Origin: Ursus arctos
Taxonomy: Eukaryota; Chordata; Mammalia; Carnivora; Ursidae
Length of the DNA: 64,000 bases
Direction of reading: 5' to 3'
Assembly: GCF_023065955.2 (NCBI RefSeq)
Contig: NW_026622997.1
Location: 22,610,001 to 22,674,000 of the forward strand
Part shown: positions 1 to 11,754 of the stretch, in pieces
How positions within the stretch are numbered: position 1 is the first letter of the stretch
Layout of the letters: each line of letters starts with the position of its first letter
Translations under genes and position numbers: made by a program
The notes under the pieces: generated by a model
Told to the model about the DNA's origin: nothing
What the model saw: the letters and a program-made list of their open reading frames with translations, nothing else
Database searches by the model: none

Positions 1-1004
1 ACTGAAAAGAAAGGTACTATGGGTCACCCTATCTGTCCTTTTGCTTCTTTCTCATTGTTTTCATTGTAGGTGATTTGACAAATACAGGAAATGAACAAGG
101 ATAAGAAAGGACACATGATAGGGTTCCCTAGTGGTCATATTTCTTAGAATGCAACTGCCCTTTTAATGCATTGAAAGTTCTGATTTGAGCAGAAAGCAAG
201 GTCCCTTGGGATTGTCAGCTCACCCTGTGCTCACTTTGAGTCTTCCTAAACTACCGCACGTCTGGGTCCACTGAACCTCTGTGCTCATGGGCATCACAAA
301 CGTTACACTCAAACGGCACATCAAGGAACAATGGGCATGCACCTTATGGGTATCTCCTCTGCTCACATTCACGCTCCAGCATCCCATCGAATCTCCCTTG
401 TAAAACACAAGCTCAAAGATAAAGTTACTAAGAATTTCAGAATGGCAGCAGTGTTAAATCAAGCACAGGACCCTTCTGAGCACTGGGCCCTTGACGCTAG
501 TCCATGTCCCATGCATCATTATTCAGACTTTTACTCAGAATCCTTTTCCCAACCCCTGGCTTCACCCTTGCCTATGATGGTGCCTGGTATCTCTGAGTCT
601 GCAACTTTTCATATTCGGTTAGTTCAGAGAAGAAATCTCTTCTGTTTAAGAACTATACCTGGAACATAAAATAGATCCACGAGGCATGTGCAAAGCAGGT
701 CCACAATTGATTAGGGCTCAGTGTGACAAACATGAATAGAAAGTTGGGTAGGTTCCTACAGCCTGTGTGGGGCAAAGTGGGGTAGGTAAGGAATTGGCCA
801 GAAGGGGATATGAAAAACCAGACTAGTTAACACCCATCAGGGTGTAGGAAAGTAATCTGTTATCGACACATTAATTTATTTAAACTGAAGACTATTGCTT
901 CCATTAAATGACATTTTGCACTTTAAAAATTATCTTTGATAAGTCTGGCACTGTGAAAATTTGCCATTTCCCCCGAAGTGTTTTTGTCTGTGTAATGGAA
1001 AATA
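1..1004. other. Unique sequence, nothing recognised
   Basis: I see no gene, recognisable transposon or RNA in this stretch. Short open frames on both strands around 220-670 have no coding character that I can recognise. Confidence 0.5.
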
Positions 1005-1225
1005 ATGCATTCTGGAGTTTAAGAGCTGGCATTGAACCCTGGTTCTGGTGCTCCCCAAGTGTAGCTATAGATAAATTATTTAACCTCTCTGAGCTTTGCT
1101 TTTCTCTTCTGTAAATAATGGAGGTAACAATACCTGATCTCAGACCACAGCTGCAAAGATAAAATAAAGGTTGAAATTATAACATAGTGCCCAACACATT
1201 CTTGATGCCCAATGAATATTAGTTT
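1005..1225 (+). mobile_element. MIR SINE relic
   Basis: The order of conserved MIR pieces is visible: a tract resembling 'TTATTTAACCTCTCTGAGC', then 'CTTCTGTAAATAATGG', then a tail like 'CAATGAATATTAGTT' that matches the MIR 'CAATAAATGTT' end. It is an old, inactive, tRNA-derived element on the plus strand. Confidence 0.7.
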
Positions 1226-1261
1226 TCTGCCTTGCTTTTGATATTATAAAAATCTCTTACA
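1211..1261 (+). repeat. 51-bp segment duplicated at 2441-2491 (copy 1)
   Basis: This segment matches 2441-2491 at 46 of 51 positions in direct orientation, with weaker similarity extending about 16 bp further upstream. Copy 1 begins in the MIR tail but runs about 35 bp past it, so a shared MIR does not explain the match. Confidence 0.75.
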
Positions 1262-1449
1262 AAGATATATAAATGAGCCAAATATTAAATTGGGAATGAT
1301 AGAGGGCCAACACAGATTTCTCATTCCCCATGGACAAAAGATAATAGATGATATATAAATACAGTTTTCCTTATTACACTAATGACTTTGCATTTATATG
1401 TGGGGTTAAAAGTAGTGCATAACTGGCTTTCATTTAAACATTGTACACA

Positions 1450-1654
1450 GGGGCGCCTGGGTGGCACAGCGGTTAAGCGTCTGCCTTCGGCTCAGGGCGT
1501 GATCCCGGCATTATGGGATCGAGCCCCACATCAGGCTCCTCCGCTAGGAGCCTGCTTCTTCCTCTCCCACTCCCCCCCCGCTTGTGTTCCCTCTCTCACT
1601 GGCTGTCTCTATCTCTGTCGAATAAATAAATAAAATCTTTAAAAATAAATAAAT
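1450..1654 (+). mobile_element. CAN-SINE, young ursid-type subfamily
   Basis: A complete tRNA-Lys-derived SINE. The head is GCGCCTGGGTGGCACAGCGG, the middle is pyrimidine-rich, and the tail contains AATAAATAAATAAAATCTTT. A perfect 14-bp target-site duplication (AAACATTGTACACA) flanks it at 1436-1449 and 1655-1668. Confidence 0.95.
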
Positions 1655-1668
1655 AAACATTGTACACA

Positions 1669-2440
1669 TATAAATTTGATTGGATTTAAGCCAGTAGAAG
1701 CAATTTATTTTAGTTTCTTTTTATGAACTTGTTTTTAAAGTTCTCTCTACTGTTTCTAATTGGATATTTCTAATTGTTTATTTCTAGCAATCAATACTTA
1801 TATATTTTCTTATCTTAAGGTATGCTTCAGGTGGCTTTGATGCTACTGTTTGCAGTTATCCCATTTCAAGTCCCCAAACAATGGCCATCCTGGGGCCATG
1901 CTGTGGTCCATTCACGACCCATGTCTACACTGCATATCTCCAAGCATGTCTTCTGTGCTCATACGCTGGATACATCACAGATCCTCCCTTCAGCAACTAT
2001 GTTTCTGCTCTTTTCATATTAATCATCATGATTGCCAAGGTGCTGAAGAAATCACTCAAGAACCTATATATGTCTATATGATTGGCCCAAAGTTTAGAGT
2101 CAAGCAGCATTCTGAAGCCCCATATTTGTCATGCTTCCTGTTTAATCAGAAGAATAAAGCCCTGTAGAAATGTCATGAAGGGACAATGCATATTCAACAC
2201 AATGTAACATGTTAAGGAAGGTAACAGCAAAAAGTATACCAGTACGTGATTAAGTGCCAGGTATCTGACAGTAAGAGTCAGTGATGTGAGAAGTGATCAC
2301 TCTGGGTGGTGGAGTTTGGAGGGGAGGGCCGGGATTTGGCTAGGTAAGGAAGAAGCCATTGCATAGTTACGAGACAATCCATGATATCTCACAGGAAAAG
2401 CCTGTTAGGAGTAATCTTGTAATACATATTCCTTATGAAC
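1669..2440. other. Unique sequence, nothing recognised
   Basis: Overlapping short open frames occur at 1822-2167 in all three plus frames. None has recognisable domains or splice context, so I do not call a gene. Confidence 0.45.
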
Positions 2441-2491
2441 AATGAATTTTGGTTTTGTGCCTTGCTTTTGGTATTATAGAAATCTCTTACA
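2441..2491 (+). repeat. 51-bp segment duplicated from 1211-1261 (copy 2)
   Basis: Second copy of the direct duplication, differing from copy 1 at five positions. No MIR body precedes it. It lies just upstream of the pseudogene-like block that begins near 2500. Confidence 0.75.
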
Positions 2492-2496
2492 GAAAT

Positions 2497-3319
2497 GATG
2501 GCTTCGAGTGCAAAAAGTAGGATGGAAACACTTGACTCTCGGTGGAAAGCATGAGAAAGTTCACTCTGCTCTTGTCTTCCTCCATCTGCTCTGCAGGAAA
2601 ATAAATGCCCTTGGTACTGCAACTAAGCTTTTTCAAAAGAATTTGGGAAAGAGAGAGGAAAACTTTCCAGATGTTCCAGAACTTCAGAAGGCAGTAAGGA
2701 AATGTATATCATGCCTTGCCAGGGAAACAGGATATAAGTAAAATCTAAAAGGATCTCCAGGAAATAGTCCAACCAAAAAGACCCAGAAAACCATGCTGCA
2801 AATTAGAAGCTCTGCTTTTAACTTTTGACAACAAGGGTATTCCAGAGCTTGCCCATGATCGCCTGCAAAATCACGACCACCTTTTCCATATATTCTTGGA
2901 CCCAAGACTGGCCTTCATGACAGACAGAGGAAGTGACCAACTATGAGTCTGAGAGCACTGGAAATGCTTCCCTTACCACTTGTAACTGTGGTTCTGTCAT
3001 TGGAAATTCCTATCTTTGGATGTAGATTTGTTTTTATCTGTAAGAGCCCACAGTAAAACTTTAATGCCCTTTAGAGGGCTATCTACTGTGGTATCAGCTA
3101 ACATTCAGAGAGCTTGCACTCCACTGGTTTTTTTAAGTGAGAGCATAAATTAAAACAAGTCTCAAAGTTGACCGAGAACCAGATGAACAAAAGGCCCCAG
3201 AGGAAACAAAGGAGAATGACCAAGATAACCACACCTCTCCTTCTTCACTATGCTCCGTAGAGATGGCTGTCCCTGGACCGCCTCTTAAAAAACAGAAGAT
3301 AGACTTGCTTCACTTCTAG
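2497..3319 (+). pseudogene. Possible decayed retrocopy or terminal exon, gene unknown
   Basis: Several short plus-strand frames look protein-like but are out of register. One runs 2508-2741. A 56-codon frame runs 3149-3316 to a TAG stop. It lacks an early ATG, is acidic and hydrophilic (PEETKENDQDNHTSPSS), and ends with a basic, nuclear-localisation-like PPLKKQKID. I see no poly(A) tract or flanking duplication to prove retrotransposition, and I do not recognise the protein. It could equally be a chance open frame. Confidence 0.2.
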
Positions 3320-3379
3320 CAGGTAGGCTGACCTGCAAGTATTTCCTAAAAATATCTTATTCAACAATGAGTGCATCTC

Positions 3380-3515
3380 ACTAACACACCATTCAATAAT
3401 CATTTTGTTACCACTCACTCCACCGCTGAAGAAACTGGGCCGCAGAGAAACACCTGCCTAAAATTGCATGGATTATCAGATACAGGAACAACTGCCCAGT
3501 TCCCAACCCCCCTGA
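3380..3515 (-). mobile_element. MIR relic, antisense
   Basis: The tract resembling 'CTGAAGAAACTGGGCCGCAG' followed by 'CACCTGCCTAAAATTGCATG' matches the reverse complement of the MIR core (gaggaaactgaggc ... cttgcccaaggtcaca). Confidence 0.5.
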
Positions 3516-5149
3516 GCAAGAATCTCCCCAGAGAACGGGAAGAGTGTTAGGATGACTTTCAAATTCTGTTACTAGCCCTTGCTTTTAAACTAGCTTTTTC
3601 GGCACACTGGTTTACAGAGAAACATGGCTCCCATTGTGTGTATGTGGAGAATAGTACAGGAAGTAATCTTTTTGTTTTTCTTCATGATAAACAAAAATAG
3701 CCATGCCTACATCAATGCAAAGTAACTGCTCGCATTTTTCCAGTCTTTGGATTTGCCCTTAGAAACTGTCATCTACCAACAGCAGTTGGATGATTTTTTT
3801 TTTTTTAATGGACTGGCACAGATGACCTTGTATTTGACTCACTGGAACTGACAGTATTTTCTTTGGTTGAGGACCAAATGGAAAACTATGCTTGCTTTCT
3901 GAGACACAAGAGCTCTATTTTGAGAAGGAATCAGACACCAAGGGACATAGCTAGTGTTCTCAGGCAAACCTGAGTCAGATAAGCCCTTTCTTAAATCCTC
4001 AATTTCAGCCAAAAATAAACTTCTCTAAGGTTTAAATCAGCGTGAAATGTGTGATGTACCTCTTCCTTCCAGCATCCCTATACTTGATAGAGCAAAAGAA
4101 AGAAGGCTAAGGGGGTAACTGCCCTATAGAGGATATTCATGAAAATTAGGAGAAGAGTGGAAGATGGGCACATAAAGAAAGTTGAGGGAATTAGGATTCT
4201 TACATCAGAAAAAGGCAGCCATTGGGGTGAATTAATTTTTGAGTACGTAAAGGATGAATAGCTGCAAGATGCTACACGATTTTCTCTAATAAGGACAGCA
4301 CAAATTTTTACATGTGAATTGCTGTCACTATAACAAAATTATTCAGTGAGGAAAGTGTAACCGGAAGTTATATCAGGACTCGTCTGATCTCTCTCTCTCA
4401 ACTGACGTGCCAATATATTAGGAATCAGATACCCTAAAGAATATAAAACAGATCCCCACGTGCAGACTTTACAAAAGAAATTTCTGAGAACTGGTTGTGT
4501 AACTCCTGAACCTTCTCACTTGTTTTGAAAATATAAAAGGATGGACATAGGAGAGAGGAAAACAGTGAAGAGATTGTGCGGAGAGAGTAGGTGTTATGGC
4601 TTGAGTCTGACCACCCAGAGAAGAATGGATGAGAAGGGAGAGCCTCCTCTGTCATCTCAGCCTAGACATCAGGCTTCCTTGGGACCATCTGAAGATCTGG
4701 AAATGAATTTTCCTCTGTCAGGAGACACAGAGGATTGGCTCCTGCCTCATCCCTGAGAAAGCAAAAACATTCTAAGGAGGAAGGATGGAGGTGATACTAG
4801 GACTGGTTTTCATTCTATTGTAAGGAGTATGAAAATTATCCCTGTGGACCTCATGTGAGCTAGAGGGGTTTGCAGAGGGGCCCAGAGAGTGAGATGCTAG
4901 AGATTAAATCCATCAGAACTACATCCTGACTTCTATTTTGTTATAAAGATTTAAAAAAAAAAGACATCTTGGTTCTACAAACTAAAACAGAAATGAAAGA
5001 TTTAGGGTAAGACCAAAAAAAAAAAAAAAAAAGTAAATAACTTGATTGTTCTTAGATTTGTTCAGAACAAGGCAAAAGAGAAAACATCAGTTATAAACTA
5101 TAATGTAAGGTGCCATACTACTGATAGAGAAATTAAGAGTTGTGATGCA
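3516..5149. other. Unique sequence, nothing recognised
   Basis: This is repeat-poor DNA with a T-run near 3796-3806 and an A-run near 5017-5032. Short frames at 4434-4756 occur on both strands with no recognisable domain. Confidence 0.45.
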
Positions 5150-5173
5150 AACCCAGCTGTCAGACAGGTAGAA

Positions 5174-5302
5174 AATATGATATAGCTCTTGAGAAAAGAG
5201 AATGCTCCTGGAACAGATGGGCGCACCTCTGAGCTTTATAAAGCATTAACTAGCTGTTTAAATAAGTCCTTAGCAGATGTTTTCAATGTAATTTTGGAGG
5301 TG
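5174..5302 (+). mobile_element. Ancient LINE reverse-transcriptase relic (Tx1/L1-like)
   Basis: The frame from about 5189 reads an APGTDG motif, then SELYKAL, then ADVFNVILE. This is the spacing of the first conserved blocks of a LINE reverse transcriptase (K-x-PG-x-DG ... E-F-Y ... F-N). It resembles Tx1-type L1 more than the usual mammalian L1 ORF2, which has PGPDGF. An in-frame stop lies just upstream and the match ends within about 45 codons, so it is a dead fragment. A chance match is possible but the motif order argues against it. Confidence 0.4.
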
Positions 5303-6370
5303 AAATGGAAAAAAACAAAGTCCAAGGCACAAGGGGAATTGATATCACAAATAAGAGACATCCTTGAATTCAGAGAGCAAGTTATTGTCAAAAGTTTTTC
5401 TTTTTTTTTTTTTTTCAAGACCAGCCTCAGTGTTTGTAAAATCAGAGGACATCACCCAAATCTGCAATTAAGATAACGGATATTTCAGTATTAGCCCTTA
5501 AAAGAAGTAAAGAGATGTATTTAAAGAAAAGGATGGTTTACAGGGGAAGCTGCGGGATATGTACAGCTACTCATCTGAGACCAAAAAGGCAAGCAGACGC
5601 CCATATCTGCACTGTGAAATGTAAGGGGTTTGTTTTCCTAACAGTACCCTGTACAAGATGTATACATTTAGTAGGGAGGAGATAAATCACAAAGAGAGAA
5701 GAGAAAAGATGCTCATAGGTCTGTGTTGAATATATTGTGTTAATGTGTCAAAAATATGTAAAAAAGAAAAGAGCATATTGCATAGAAAATAAAGGGAACT
5801 GTGAGTTTTCTCTAAGATGGCTCACATATGTCCATACTTAAGCAGGTCAGCAAACGTTTCTCAGGTGCCTGTAGGTGCCAGTCAGTGAAAGAGGCGACGC
5901 AGAGGGAGATCAATAATGCCCAGTCCCTACCCTCGAGTAGCTGGTCTTCCTTGAAGGCTGCACCTACAGGTTACTTCACCCATACCTACCCTTACCTACC
6001 AACTTGTAGCCATAGTAGAGTGGGGAGAAGGTGGGGAGCCAGAGAGACTCAGGCTCCACCCAAGAGAGAGGCTGGACTGGAAAATGTATAAGACCATCAT
6101 TCTGCTGGGATGGAGACCCATAACTCTAACTACTCAGCACATTCACCTCAACATGTGACTGCATAGCATCATTCAGGGTGGAAGGAGAGGACAAATGGAG
6201 GGAGAGGAGGAAGACAGCATCCATGCCTGCCAAATTCAGGCATGTGGGTTGAGAAGTGATGTGCAACAAACCCAGGAATGAAAGACACAGAAATGTGTTG
6301 AGGAAAGAAAGGATTAATCCATTTAAATCGTCCTTTTCGACAGAATTCACATCATTTGAGGGGTCATGAA
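5303..6370. other. Mostly unique; weak old-repeat signal at 5830-5965
   Basis: The segment near 5830-5965 ('CAGGTGCCTGTAGGTGCCAG' then 'CCCAGTCCCTACCC') resembles the common ancient repeat 'cctactatgtgccaggcac ... ggtccctgccctc'. The remainder shows nothing that I recognise. Confidence 0.35.
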
Positions 6371-6374
6371 ATCC

Positions 6375-6555
6375 AGCACAGTGGTTTAGAGCAGGTTTTT
6401 GTCCCTAAATAACCCAGGACTAAGCCAAAGCTTTGCCAGTCATGAGATGTGTAACTTCTAAGGTTTGTTTTCCTCATCTGCAAAATGGGAATAAAAACAG
6501 CACCCACAGAGCGTTGCTGTAAGAATGAAATCAGATAATGCACACAAAGGGCGTC
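6375..6555 (+). mobile_element. MIR relic
   Basis: It contains 'TTTTCCTCATCTGCAAAATG' directly followed by 'GGAATAAAAACAGCACCCAC' and a 'TTGCTGTAAGAATGAAAT' block, which is the MIR core in sense orientation. Confidence 0.8.
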
Positions 6556-7024
6556 TGGGGTTTATCGTGGTGCATGAGACTAACAACAACTCAACCAATG
6601 TTTTCTACCATTACCGTTACCATTACCGAGGCTGCTTACATTCGTGCAACTTTCTCACTCTACTGTGCAGCTCTATCGACCCTTCTGACCTCTCAGCGTA
6701 TCTTGTTTGCAAGGTTTATCACCAAGTGCATTCACCAAGTCCTCATCGAGCGTCTATTCTGTGACAGACGCTGTGGTTCCCGCCCTCACAGAGTTCAAAG
6801 TTTGGGAGAAGAAATATTCTAGAAACATGATATTGGCAACATTCTTGGCCTCAGAAAAGTTCAGAAGAATCCTTCCAAGACTCATGGCAGGCCAAATAAC
6901 TCACAAAATGGAAGAGAAAATCTCCCCTACAGGAAAGCTAGAAGGGGAAAAATTGAGCCTGAAAATGGTGAGCCTGAGACAGGATGAACACTGCTCTGGA
7001 GCGGGGTCTTCTGGATTAAAGTAA

Positions 7025-7640
7025 TTCTGATGACCACAGACCTTGCTATTCCTCACTCCATTTCTCCGATGGTTCTGCTCTTCTTTAACTTCACTGCTGC
7101 TATTCTAGCTCCTGGATCGTCACCGACCAGGCACTACTACCATAGGCTCCTTAGTGAGCTCCTAACCATTCCTCCAACCTCCCCCGACAGCCTTGCGAAG
7201 ACTTTCCCAATCATCTCTAACCCTATTGCCAACTCGCCAACACTCTCCCATTGCCCACAGGGTAAAAGCCAATGGCTCTCCGTGGCAAACATGAACCAGA
7301 CTCTCCTTACATGTCAGGTCTTGCCATTTTCTCTGCCCAAATTTTTACCCTGTGTTAACTACTTAAAGGTTTCAAAATGACAATGTTATCTCTCACCTGT
7401 TTTTCCACACACCGGCCCCTCTGCCCAGAGTATACTGTCCCCCTCTCTTGGGCTCCCTAGTATCATCATGGCTCCTCAGACCTTGGTTTTAGGAATCTTA
7501 ATGGCTTATCATATTTTTTATTTCTGTGTCTATCTCTCCACTGGATGGCAAGTTTAATGTCTTGTATTTTGGGATCCCCACATCCGTAATATTGCATAAC
7601 TCCAAAATAGTTGCTCAATGGAAAAGTACTTCTTCATGCA
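7025..7640 (+). mobile_element. LINE2 (L2) 3' region relic
   Basis: The order of L2 blocks is preserved: CT-rich 'CTCTGCCCAGAGTATACTGT', a 'GTCTATCTCTCCACTGGATG' block matching L2 'gtctcccccactagaatg', and a final 'TTGCTCAATGGAAAAG' that matches 'gtgctcaataaat'. The 116-codon frame at 7030-7380 lies inside it and should not be taken for a gene. Confidence 0.6.
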
Positions 7641-9194
7641 TTGTATCTTTATTTTCTTTTGTTTTTATAATTTTTTGTTCTTTACAAATCCTTGTGTCAA
7701 GGGCTGACTTTCAATAGATCGCAGCGAGGGAGCTGCTTCATGCATTCTATCTTATTGGATAGTCATAGAAACTGTGCCTTTTAAAAACTATGTGAGATTG
7801 GCAGAGCCAGTTTGGGATTTTTGTCCTGTTGTCAAATGATAAAACCAAAATTAAGAAATATTCAGAAGTGATGGTCCAGGTAAATAGACATAATACAAGT
7901 TGTTTCTTAAATAACCTTCCCATTCTCTCTTCTACTAGTCCACGTGACTCCCCGAGTACAGGGTGTGAAACAGACTGAATAATAAAGGTAAATAATACAG
8001 CAAGAAAGCAAAAGAAGGGATTTATGGATGCAAACCAATAAATGAATTAGATCATGCCCCTGAATTTGTTAGTCACTTTCCAAATAACTTCCTCCTAAAG
8101 AAGAATTTTCTACACGGTTTTCCATTCTCAAAGCGAGCAAAAAACCTTTCATACTTTTTAAGCTACCTACCATTTAAAACTTTTGTTCTTTTGCTGTTTG
8201 TGATCCTTAACCAGAATGACATCAGGTATTCAATTTCATTATAAAACAAACCTACAGCCCAGGTAGGATGTTGCCTATAGGACCGATGCCTAGTGATGCC
8301 TGGAGGATCCAAACGGGGAAACAAGATTGCTTAAAGCCACATCCGCTCTCCAGACAGTGTCACTGGTCATGGGTAGAGAGGCAAACTCACGAGCAGCATT
8401 GTGGGAGTTAATGAATGGCTGGCCAGATGGTGCCTGTCAGAAGGTGTTGACTCTTTAGACAACTGGGACTGTTTCCTGGGAGTAAATGAGAAGTGCAGCA
8501 GAAACGGATTGCATCTCAATCACACAGAGGCAGACAGACCCACTGGTAATGAAAATAATCCCATAGCCAGGAATATTTTTCCTCTTTCGAGTTTGCTTGT
8601 TTGTTTCACATGGTAGGACATGGAGGAGGGTCTCGCTGAAGATATAGGTTCCATGTTAAGTTATGCTATGGAGAAAATAGGAAAAGCTATCTATAAACTG
8701 CATAGTAGTACTCATAAGTAGGAAATATCAAAATACAACAAGGAGAAACTCTGAAATAAGGGTAAGCAACCTGGAATTAATGAGGGCATTCCAGCTACTA
8801 TAGCACGAACTGCTTGGAAAGACAAGTTGAAATCCAAAGATGTGCAGATGCTGAAAGATGCTCAAACTGATTGAGCCCACTAAGGGCATTCTGACATCCT
8901 AAATTTCTGACATTACACACTGCAACAAATCACTTTTAACAACTTGACTATGTTCATTTGTTGCCTTATTCAACTGGTGATATTTTCCTATTACACGCTC
9001 GCTGACATCTTTGATGGACAAACCCTGATACTCAATGCTAACCTTTTAGCAGCTACAACCAGGAGAGAACCTCATTGACGTTTTGCTGTTATCAGACAAA
9101 ATTACCTGAACACATACACCTGCTCGCTGTGTCACTGTTAGGTATTGCATAAAATCAGCTAAATAAATGCTGTCACCGAACTCTGGGCAGGCAA
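7641..9194. other. Unique sequence, nothing recognised
   Basis: AT-rich DNA without recognisable transposon ends, coding exons or RNA genes. Confidence 0.45.
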
Positions 9195-9365
9195 TTGGAC
9201 CTAAGTAAAGTAGTCAGCAGACTGGAGGATCTGCTTCTTGTCAGCTATGTGACCTTGGGCATTTGCTTAACCCCTCTGTGCCCGGGTTTCCTGTTGTAGT
9301 GCTGATTATACGAAATGAATGTAAAGAACCTGACACAGTAGCTGGTATGAAGTTCACTCTCATTT
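9195..9365 (+). mobile_element. MIR relic
   Basis: The block 'CAGCTATGTGACCTTGGGCA' followed by 'TTTGCTTAACCCCTCTGTGC' is the MIR core (agctgtgtgaccttgggcaagt ... taacctctctgtgcc) in sense orientation. Confidence 0.85.
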
Positions 9366-10499
9366 CAATGGCTCCTCTTTCCTGACTATAAAGAGCGCTC
9401 AGTGGAGTTCATTCATTCATTTAATTTTTCCATTCTCCTTATTGCAAACTCTGGGTTTGTCTTTGACCTTGCCTCCATCCTAAACAGCCCTCTAGAGCTT
9501 CATAGATGTACCCAGAAATTTGTCTTGCTTGCTACCAAATAAGAAGCAAGGACTCCATGTGTACAATGTGGATCGATATTAAATATCTTACTCTCATTGT
9601 TTTGCTCCTAGAGTTACCCCCGTGGGCAGAGGTCGGTGTAATGGGTTTTTCCATTACAATTTCCTCGGTGTTGCGGATTGAGAATTTCCTGGAGGCAGAC
9701 ACTTCTTGCAGAGAGTTTCAACAATGCAGTCAGCAGAAATAGTTGAAGTTCCATATTCCAAGCCCTGACCAAAATAGGTGTCATTTCTTTCTCTTTCAAA
9801 CATGATTTTTTTTTTAAATTTGTTGCTTGTGAGACATGCATCAGATTGCATACATAGACACATTTCTCATTACATGGGGTTAGGCTTTCACTCAGCCTCC
9901 ATCTCCTCCTGCATGAGAGAGGAAAGCAACTATCAAGATGTGGAACCAAGGTTTTGTGCTTTTTTTTGGTCAGGATAACAATGGCATATTTTTTCTTATC
10001 TCCAATAGGCTTAACAATGAAATAGACTAAAACAGAATGAGGAAGGTTTTGACAATTTATACACGTGTATTCCAAAATGAAAAGGAAGCAAAGAGAATAC
10101 TGAAGTCAGGAGAGAACATTAAAAATGTTCAGCCCTTCACGGCAGAAGATGATTAGCATGGCTCAGAATACAGAGGTGATGTTGACATTGTTCGAAAGAT
10201 TTAGTTCAGCCAACCTGGAGTATGATGGGCAGTGACCGCCATTTAACCATAGACTTTAAAAATCATAATGTCTGTCTCAGAAACATCTCCAGCTTTTAAA
10301 ATTTACCTACATTTCAACTCAAGACATTCAATCGTGAGGCAAATATCCCGAATGTTAATTCTGAGAGACTAAAATTCTTCATTATTTAGTTGAGTCGCAT
10401 AAATGCTTTGTGCAAAGAACTATGAATAGTACGATTAATATTAAAAAGCAACAACATTTCCACCTATGTGTTTCTCATCACTCCTCTCTCAATTCTATC
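9366..10499. other. Unique sequence, nothing recognised
   Basis: A 153-codon minus-strand frame (9614-10075) and its overlapping frames have no domain, start context or splice pattern that I recognise. A short U6-like string at 10149-10163 is discussed among the rejected items. Confidence 0.45.
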
Positions 10500-11170
10500 C
10501 TTTTATCTGTCTCACGGCATCATTCGTCAGAGTCATAAACAACATTTCGGCTCAGGTATACTCAGCACTCCTCTGATTATTTTCACACTGAGAATAATGC
10601 ACGCACCTGCGGGTGGGTTGCCCTCTTAACTGCAACCCATTAGATATGTCACATGTCCGCGAGTACCATTTACAGAACTAGACGTGTTCACTCGTAAACA
10701 CTTGCAGACCATCTCTGCCTGGTTATTTAGGAATGCTTCTTTGCACTGGCTTGTGAGATGGCCTCACAAACATACATGTGAGCTGGCAGATACTTTCACG
10801 TAAAATAGAAATTGAATTTTAACATGATTTTCCTCCCTAAGCATCCATGATTTTCACCTTTCAAGTTCAAAGCTAGGATTCGCTCCCTCTGGAATCTCAG
10901 TTTCTCATTAGGGAAACAGCTTTTCTCCACTGGGCTAAAAAAGACTGAGGAGCGACACAACATTGGATCATTTGGGCTAAAATCCATTTTAGTTTCATAG
11001 ATTTGTGCCCAATAGCATTTTTGCCTCAGTTCTTCTTCACTTTGCATCTGCAGACTCGAGTACAGAATTGAATGCTGATAATGACGTCAGCCAAGGTATT
11101 ATTGGGCCAGGCTGTAATACACTCGAGGTAGCGAAGTCAGAGAAATCCAGCGTACATCACTCACGATGGA
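10500..11170. promoter_or_regulatory. Repeat-free, CpG-retaining block with a perfect CRE; candidate enhancer
   Basis: No transposon is visible for about 650 bp, and CpG dinucleotides are retained at many sites in an otherwise CpG-poor window. A palindromic cAMP-response element TGACGTCA lies at 11082-11089, flanked by TGCTGATAA and GTCAGCC. This is suggestive of a conserved noncoding element, but conservation cannot be seen from one sequence. Confidence 0.3.
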
Positions 11171-11754
11171 TCATCAAATGAGGTTGAGCAATTTAAAAAC
11201 TGGAACGTCTGGGCTTCTGTCCCACTATGATAGAGCCACTTATAATTAGGTAAAGTAAACATTTAACTTCTGAGTCCAGGGACCTGAATGTCCCTGCCAC
11301 CCAGCCGGTCTTCATCCTCCCCAAAAATAGCTTCCCAAATTGCTTAAGGATTCTTAAAATTCTTTTCACATGGAGCAAAATTTTTCATTTCAAAACACCA
11401 GTAGGAGAAGTCATATGTTCACTTAATATTGCATTAAGGTGTGGGTATCCTTATATTAAAATGCAGACCATTCAAATTTATCACTAGAAGGAATGTTGGC
11501 TGCTCGAGTATTGATCCTCCCTCACTCCACCCTTCACCAGAGCTCTACCTCTTAGGGTTCTCAAATTTTGGTTACCATGGCCACCCCCAGGAATGGCATG
11601 CTCTCGCTCTAATATTCTGGGTCATGCATTGACCAAAGCCTCTTTTCTTAGTGTCTCTTAGCAAAGCTGGTCCTGATAGAATACTCAAGTACAATGGCAG
11701 CAGGAGCAAGGGAAGTGGAGAGAATGGGAAACGGAAGGAAGAATGGGAACTAGC
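11171..11754. other. Unique sequence, nothing recognised
   Basis: Repeat-free DNA with no convincing exon. The short frames at 11193-11378 and 11441-11632 have no recognisable features. Confidence 0.4.

Noticed and set aside
7030..7380. 116-codon plus frame
   Set aside because: It overlaps an L2 relic and shows no protein features.
9614..10075. 153-codon minus frame
   Set aside because: No domain, splice context or compositional signal; contains oligo-Lys from T-runs on the plus strand.
10149..10163. GATTAGCATGGCT, matching part of U6 snRNA
   Set aside because: Only about 12 bases match. The U6 5' stem, the ACAGAGA context in register and the 3' oligo(T) end are absent.
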